Source: Leptoclinus maculatus (lineage: Eukaryota; Chordata; Actinopteri; Perciformes; Stichaeidae). Taken from it: a DNA stretch of 64,000 nucleotides. The stretch spans positions 19,518,943-19,582,942 of the forward strand of contig JAVDOI010000004.1 in NCBI GenBank assembly GCA_032191485.1, read 5' to 3'. This document shows positions 59,122 to 64,000 of the stretch, one piece after another (positions within the stretch are counted from its first letter, which is position 1; each line of letters opens with the position of its first letter). The notes under the pieces were generated by a model. It had not been told where the DNA came from and did not search any database. It saw only the letters and a program-made list of their open reading frames with translations. The position numbers and the translations under genes were made by a program.

Positions 59122-59899
59122 TGAGAACACTGAATGCTTTCAGAGGTTTGCTTTTTGCATATAGGTCTTGCATCAAGATCAAATAGTACATTACAGTTTT
59201 TATTGTAATAAATACCCATTATTTGGCCGTCTGTACACTGCTCTGGCTCTGTGGTTTCCTCAAAAGGCTGTGGCCTGCAAAAGCCTATTCAACACAAAAG
59301 ATATACATGGGGGCCAAGCGTCTGTCCAAAAGTCAAAGTTTGGACGGGGAGAGCTAAGCAGCGAAAGCAGATGTTGTGGAACCCTAAAAATGAGAAGGTT
59401 ATTAAAATCAGAACAAAAGAAAGAAATGCGTTCAGATTCCTGTTGATTTTCTGTCACCAGTAATACCTGCTTATTTAGGACAATGTGGGATGAACAGAGG
59501 GGAAATCACTGGCTCAGCGTGAGTCAATAAAACAAGGCCGATTGCATTGTTTAGTCTCAGCCATAGGGTCACACATCACCAGCAATGGGAAATGGAGAGA
59601 AACAGAGCCAGAAAGACCCTTCTGCACATCTGTCATACTTTCCAAGTTGGTAGCAAGTGGCGGAGAGCTGTTATAATGAGGTTTCTTAAACTTGCTATTT
59701 CATGTCCTCTGTTTATCTCTTCTTCCTTGTTTTACCCTGTCTGCCTTTCAAAAGTAACACCGTATGGTTCATTTTATGTGCACTGCTCTAATTTACGGTT
59801 TCATTTAATTCATCTAATTTCACGACTCCAAAGTCAAAATCTGAATAATGTAACCAAGCCGGACAACACAAAAGAATGCTGATGATGACAGAAAGCATT
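59122..59899. other. Unique non-coding sequence
   Basis: Overlapping frames of 65-111 codons, none recognisable. Confidence 0.42.
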
Positions 59900-60010
59900 G
59901 TCTGTGCAGAAATGACCACATGATCTGTAGATTGTTAATGATTCATTATGCATTTTATTTTGTATTCGTTTTAATTAAAATGACCATTTTAATACCATCC
60001 TGCTCTATTG
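59900..60010. promoter_or_regulatory. TAAT-rich candidate regulatory block
   Basis: TTGTTAATGATTCATTATGC near 59932, then TTTTAATTAAAATGACC near 59970 and TTTTAATACC. A dense set of homeodomain-type cores in unique AT-rich sequence; the base composition alone makes some TAATs expected. Confidence 0.25.
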
Positions 60011-61000
60011 GACAGGAAGGAACCGACTTTCTGACCTGGAGGGCCTTTTTGTCTTGTAGTAGAGTTACACACACATGCACTGTTGCACTATAGCTTATTA
60101 CCTTATATATATAGTGGTGCACACTGCAGTGGATGATAATTAGGTGCTTTCACTGAGTAATCTGTAGAAGCAGACCAGGATTGTTTCTGATTTTTTGAGC
60201 CACCAGAGTTGATGAAGTGGATCATCCTGTGTTGGGACGTTTGATTAAATTCTCGGATGATTTGCGGGATGTTTTGTAGTAATTCAAACAGCTTTGTCAG
60301 ATCTGTGAGTTCCTAAAGAAATGTGTCCTCGACTACAAGATGAATTCCATTCATATCATGTTTGGCCCACCAAAAACAACACACTGCCCTACTCTTCCTC
60401 TTGTCAGTTTAAACCTGCAACATGACACATCACATCCTACCTCATAAATGTATTTATTGTTGAAAATGATGGTCCTATTTTTGTACAGCCAGCCTCCCAC
60501 CATCCAACCCTGCACTTTGTCCCAGCCGAACGTTCTGCTTTCAGCCTGAAATACGATGAAATGTTGTTCCCTTGTGACCATGATTTCTCACAGTGAAGGA
60601 GTGATGAGCCACAGACAAATTCTGCTCCAGAGAACCACAGTCTCATACAAACTCATCATCGCTTTGTTAGCAACTGCGTGGGGGAGATTTCTGTGGTGAG
60701 ACAACCGGCTGTTTCCTGCTGCGTTGTTCCATCTTAGCTCTATTTTCATAGCAAACTCTCTCCTCTAATGCATACTGCTTTGCTTTGTTCTTGTACTCCC
60801 TGATTTTGTAGCTTGCACCTTATCAACGTTTGCCTCTCAGGGTCTACATGTAACATGGGTGTTTCTCCCATTCAGCTAAACATTTTCCTCCTTGGAGTGT
60901 AACAAAATACCAACTTTGAAACAGAGAAAGAAAATCTTATCTAGTGTAGTGTACCTTACTTCCCCCAAGGTTTTTTTTCTTTCTGTGGAATTATAAGGGC
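60011..61000. other. Unique AT-rich non-coding sequence
   Basis: A short (TA)n at 60103-60113. No gene or known repeat. Confidence 0.42.
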
Positions 61001-61180
61001 TTCCAGCTAAATAAATACAAGCTAATTAATGTGCACCTTTTCTTTCACAGGAGGAAAAAAATGGTCTGCCACAATTGATTTGCGAGCTGTTCCATTGTAG
61101 GTAATGAAGAGGAAAGCTTTGCAATTGAAGGTTGACTCCTTCAAACGGTTAGCGTGCATGATTAAACTTAAGAAATAGTT
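61001..61180 (+). other. Microexon-like segment inside a TAAT-containing block
   Basis: ACCTTTTCTTTCACAG (acceptor, ending at 61050) and TAG|GTAATG (donor at 61100/61101) enclose 50 bp. Its first frame is open: EEKNGLPQLICELFHC. The other two frames contain stops. The block also carries CAAGCTAATTAATGTGC near 61018. It could be a short coding exon, or a conserved enhancer with fortuitous splice motifs. I do not recognise the peptide. Confidence 0.2.
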
Positions 61181-61238
61181 AAGAATGCTCCTTTAACCTT
61201 TTAAGTCATATTCTATTTTCAGACTGCTGGCAGAGTCA

Positions 61239-61258
61239 GACACACACACACGTGTGTG

Positions 61259-61287
<29 letters not shown>
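61239..61287. repeat. (CA)n microsatellite with a CGTGTGTGCA interruption
   Basis: About 48 bp of alternating purine and pyrimidine. The central interruption switches to GTGTG, so the tract has an inverted segment as well. Confidence 0.95.
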
Positions 61288-61291
<4 letters not shown>

Positions 61292-62234
61292 CATAATGAA
61301 ACTTTTTGTTTGGCACGCTCAGCAGCAAACATGTAAATTACACTATTACACGCACAGATCAAAATCAACCAAACACATGAATTTAATGTTGAATTTACAT
61401 GTCCTATTAGCTTTCCAGATATTTTGTTTTCACACAGGGAAAAGTCTCTCTATTTGTACCATTTAACAGCATCAAAGTGACTCATGTGCTTTTTGCTACA
61501 ACATCAGTGATGCGAATGTGTTTGCAGAGCAGCTAATATAGTCTAATGTCTTTTTAATGTCAGTGATTTTCTTGACTGGTTTTGACTACAGTAGCATTGC
61601 GTGGAAAGACAGAGGAGAAAATCGACACTGTCTTGAGCTGTCTTATGGTGAGAAGCTACAATTGACATTGTAGGGCAAATGCACACAGAACATGGTTGAA
61701 TCCCAGGGAGTGTGAGCTACGTTAAACCATGTTTATCTGCAGACGGTAGGCTCAAAGCCTGCAGTATGTCTATATTTGCGAAGCTCTTGCTATCTGTGTA
61801 CCTTTACAAAGCTGTTTGTGTGAGTGTGTTTCTTATACTGAGTTTTTTGAGGTGAGATCGGCGTTCCGATGAATGACTTCTAAATCCAAAGGTCCAACAT
61901 AAGTGGTCGAGAGATGCCTGTTGGCCATTTCCTGAACAATTGTTTCAAAATGTTATCCCGAATATAGGACTGTAGATTGAATAGTATCAGGTAAACAGAC
62001 ATTTTCTCATGTCTCGATAGGGCTCTTTTTTTGGGCTGGATGTTTGAGTATGCATCATACCCAGCTATTTTGCGGTTAAAGCTTAGGTTGCATTTTAAAT
62101 TTCCAAGTAAAATCCTTATAAATTAAATAAATACGCTTGAAAATAAAGATTGGAACAACCTCAAAGGTCCTGAAAATAATATCATAAGTACTGATTATAA
62201 AAATATGATTCAATTAATTACATTTTGTTTTTAG
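61288..62234. other. Unique AT-rich non-coding sequence
   Basis: Nothing recognised. Confidence 0.42.
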
Positions 62235-62613
62235 ATTGGACAGGCAATTTTGCTTTTGGATTCTGACGGATTTTTCTGACCAAAGCAATGCATCATTTAT
62301 TCATAATATACAATGTTCCCGAAAAGCGATCCCAGGTTTGGCTGACCCTTCTTTTCCACAACATTTAACATGTGTGCTTGGGACTCTCCCACCATTCGAA
62401 ACCTTCCACAGCTCAGTAAAAACTCAAAATGTGGTCCTGAGGCAGTTATCCGAGTTCCAAGAGCAGATATTCAATTCTTGCAGAGAAACCCAAGTTAAGT
62501 TCCCCTCTCTGGAGTGCACTGTCTCAAAACGTGTTTACAGACACTGTTCCCCTGATGGCCCACGTGCTAACTTTTACCCCATTCAACAGGGTCCTGGTTT
62601 TCATCAAAACTGA
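62235..62613 (+). other. Open segment after an acceptor-like site
   Basis: ATTTTGTTTTTAG ends at 62234, and the following frame is open for 126 codons to TGA at 62611-62613. Residues are varied but unrecognisable. Several frames of this length are expected by chance in the window. Confidence 0.12.
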
Positions 62614-64000
62614 GCCTGTCCAGAGACGGGCTTGGAGCAAGTTCTTTTCAGAATTTGAGGGCAGCCAAGGATAAAAAGGCCTAAGGTGGTATGGATGTGG
62701 AAATATATGTATATGTGTACGCAGAGCCCCTGCAGAGGGAAGGAGCTAAGCGATTCATTGCGTGTCTTGGTATGATGTGCTATAAAGACAGGTGGGCGGA
62801 TAAATCTCTCCTCCACTAATGGAAGACCACAGAAGCACTGAATGTCCTGTTCGTGGGGTGGGAGTTGGTAGGGTAGGGGGGCTGGAGTGGATGAGTGTGT
62901 TCGAGGGAATGCGTCCCAGGGATTAGGTGGACCCCTAAGTCTCTTTAGGAGGCTGGACAAGGCCCAAACCAAATAAAGACTTCAACATTAGTTATATGTC
63001 AGAGCTTCTGGTTTCCCCGCTTTAACTTCCACTGTGATAGTAAAGCTACAGTGAATAGGAAGGAGTGGAGCATCTTCCTCAAGGACACTTTGCCGGAGGC
63101 TGCTAAACCTTTTAACATTAAAATTACAGTACACTTCAAGAATCCTGAAATATGAGCACAAATGAAGGTAAAGTAGTAATGACATAGTATTGTAGACCTG
63201 TATTTTGATTTTATAATCATGGTTATGTTGGTGTTTTATGTATTCATCAGTCTCCCTGATGTTATGCACACATAACACACGGTCCTTCAAATATGTGCTT
63301 GTTTTTCTTCCTCCTTTGTGGCCATCAAAGAGGTTAGCTAATCACTAGTCTGTTTCAACTATGCACAGTATTATTATATCCGTCGTCCCGTCCGACCTCC
63401 ATATTCTCTCCAAGGAACTCAGAAAGACATGACTCCACCAGAGAGAAGGCCTTTGAAATTAATGCTTTGGTTGTGTCTTCTGTAAGACAGCTTGAATAAA
63501 TGACCACATACAGATCCTCATAAATGCATGAGACACCAGAAACCTTGACTGAGCCACTAATGGGCCTCGTAGTGTATTCTGGCCGTCCATATTTTAACTA
63601 GTTTCTGTCCATGTGATTCCCTAACAGTGATTGTGAAATATGTTCTCCTGCTCTAAAGGATGACACCTAGCCTTTCGTTATTTTTACAGCCCTCATTTAG
63701 ATTTCCAACCGTTGTTCTGGTTGTGCTGTCATTTTTAAATCCTCCCTGAGTTTGTCAAGCCCTTGTGGGGGCAACATCCGGGAAGGATTGCATTTAGATT
63801 TTATGGTGTAAAGTTAAGGCTCACATAGTGAAACTGATTTAAGTTCCACTCTTTGGCCTACTTTAAAGAAACCTAACCTTATACTTTTAGTAGAAAACCA
63901 TGCTGTATTGTTTGTTTGTGGGATATCTTAATAGACATTCCTGATGCCCCTTTTTCTTGAACTATGCACTGAAGAAATGTAAATGTGACAAAAAAATGGT
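62614..64000. other. Unique non-coding sequence to window end
   Basis: A short CCTCAAGGACACTTTG phrase near 63078 recalls the body of fish SINEs but is isolated. Nothing else recognised. Confidence 0.42.

Noticed and set aside
1..64000. CRISPR arrays, operons, phage or insertion-sequence features, rRNA genes, known microRNAs
   Set aside because: None seen. No regularly spaced direct repeats, no bacterial gene structure, and no familiar microRNA seed-containing hairpin was recognised by eye.

Overview
The window looks like AT-rich, almost entirely non-coding nuclear DNA from a ray-finned fish, most likely a percomorph (spiny-rayed) teleost. The evidence is the repeat set: a minus-strand tRNA-derived SINE of the AFC-like teleost type, two piggyBac-like elements with TTAA edges and GGGTCAAATTTGACCC-type palindromes, a foldback MITE with long arms around a GATACCACTCTC core, two hAT-like elements with AGGGCTGC ends, and 3'-end fragments of common fish retroposons. 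There are also many (GT)n, (CT)n and poly-C tracts. Nothing resembles a bacterial, phage or organellar genome.

I recognise no protein-coding gene. The longest open frame is about 180 codons, which is in the range chance gives for 64 kb read in six frames, and the long frames show no recognisable family. A few short stretches carry exon-like signals and are listed at low confidence. The best is a minus-strand segment, 20449 down to 20194, with a strong splice acceptor and 84 open codons. A frame near 25.6 kb resembles the DNA-binding region of Tc1/IS630-type transposases.

Layout: 0-6.5 kb is unique sequence with regulatory-looking blocks near 1.9-2.2 and 4.3 kb. 6.6-7.0 kb is a piggyBac-like MITE. 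8.6-10.3 kb holds the main GT and CT microsatellites. 14-18 kb is a run of regulatory-looking and GC-rich blocks, including a 69-nt hairpin at 17.0 kb. 19.5-21.6 kb is the densest repeat cluster (SINE, hAT MITE, pyrimidine-rich tract, two further repeats). 22-40 kb is mostly unique with scattered candidate enhancers (24.8, 26.4, 31.1, 32.7, 36.2, 39.1 kb) and one decayed SINE at 35.2 kb. 40-43.5 kb has a hAT MITE, another fish repeat and a retroposon fragment, with a triple nuclear-receptor half-site array at 42.46 kb. 45-57 kb is unique apart from a 22-bp C tract, a G-quadruplex tract and a piggyBac-like remnant at 54.8 kb. 58.8-59.1 kb is the long-armed MITE. 59.9-64 kb is unique with TAAT-rich blocks and a (CA)n tract.

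The simplest reading is an intergenic or intronic regulatory landscape: low repeat density, no recognisable exons, and many blocks that combine homeodomain-type TAAT motifs with locally mixed, non-repetitive sequence. That blocks are conserved or act as enhancers is inference; it needs alignment to other fish genomes. I found no evidence of a new multi-gene system.
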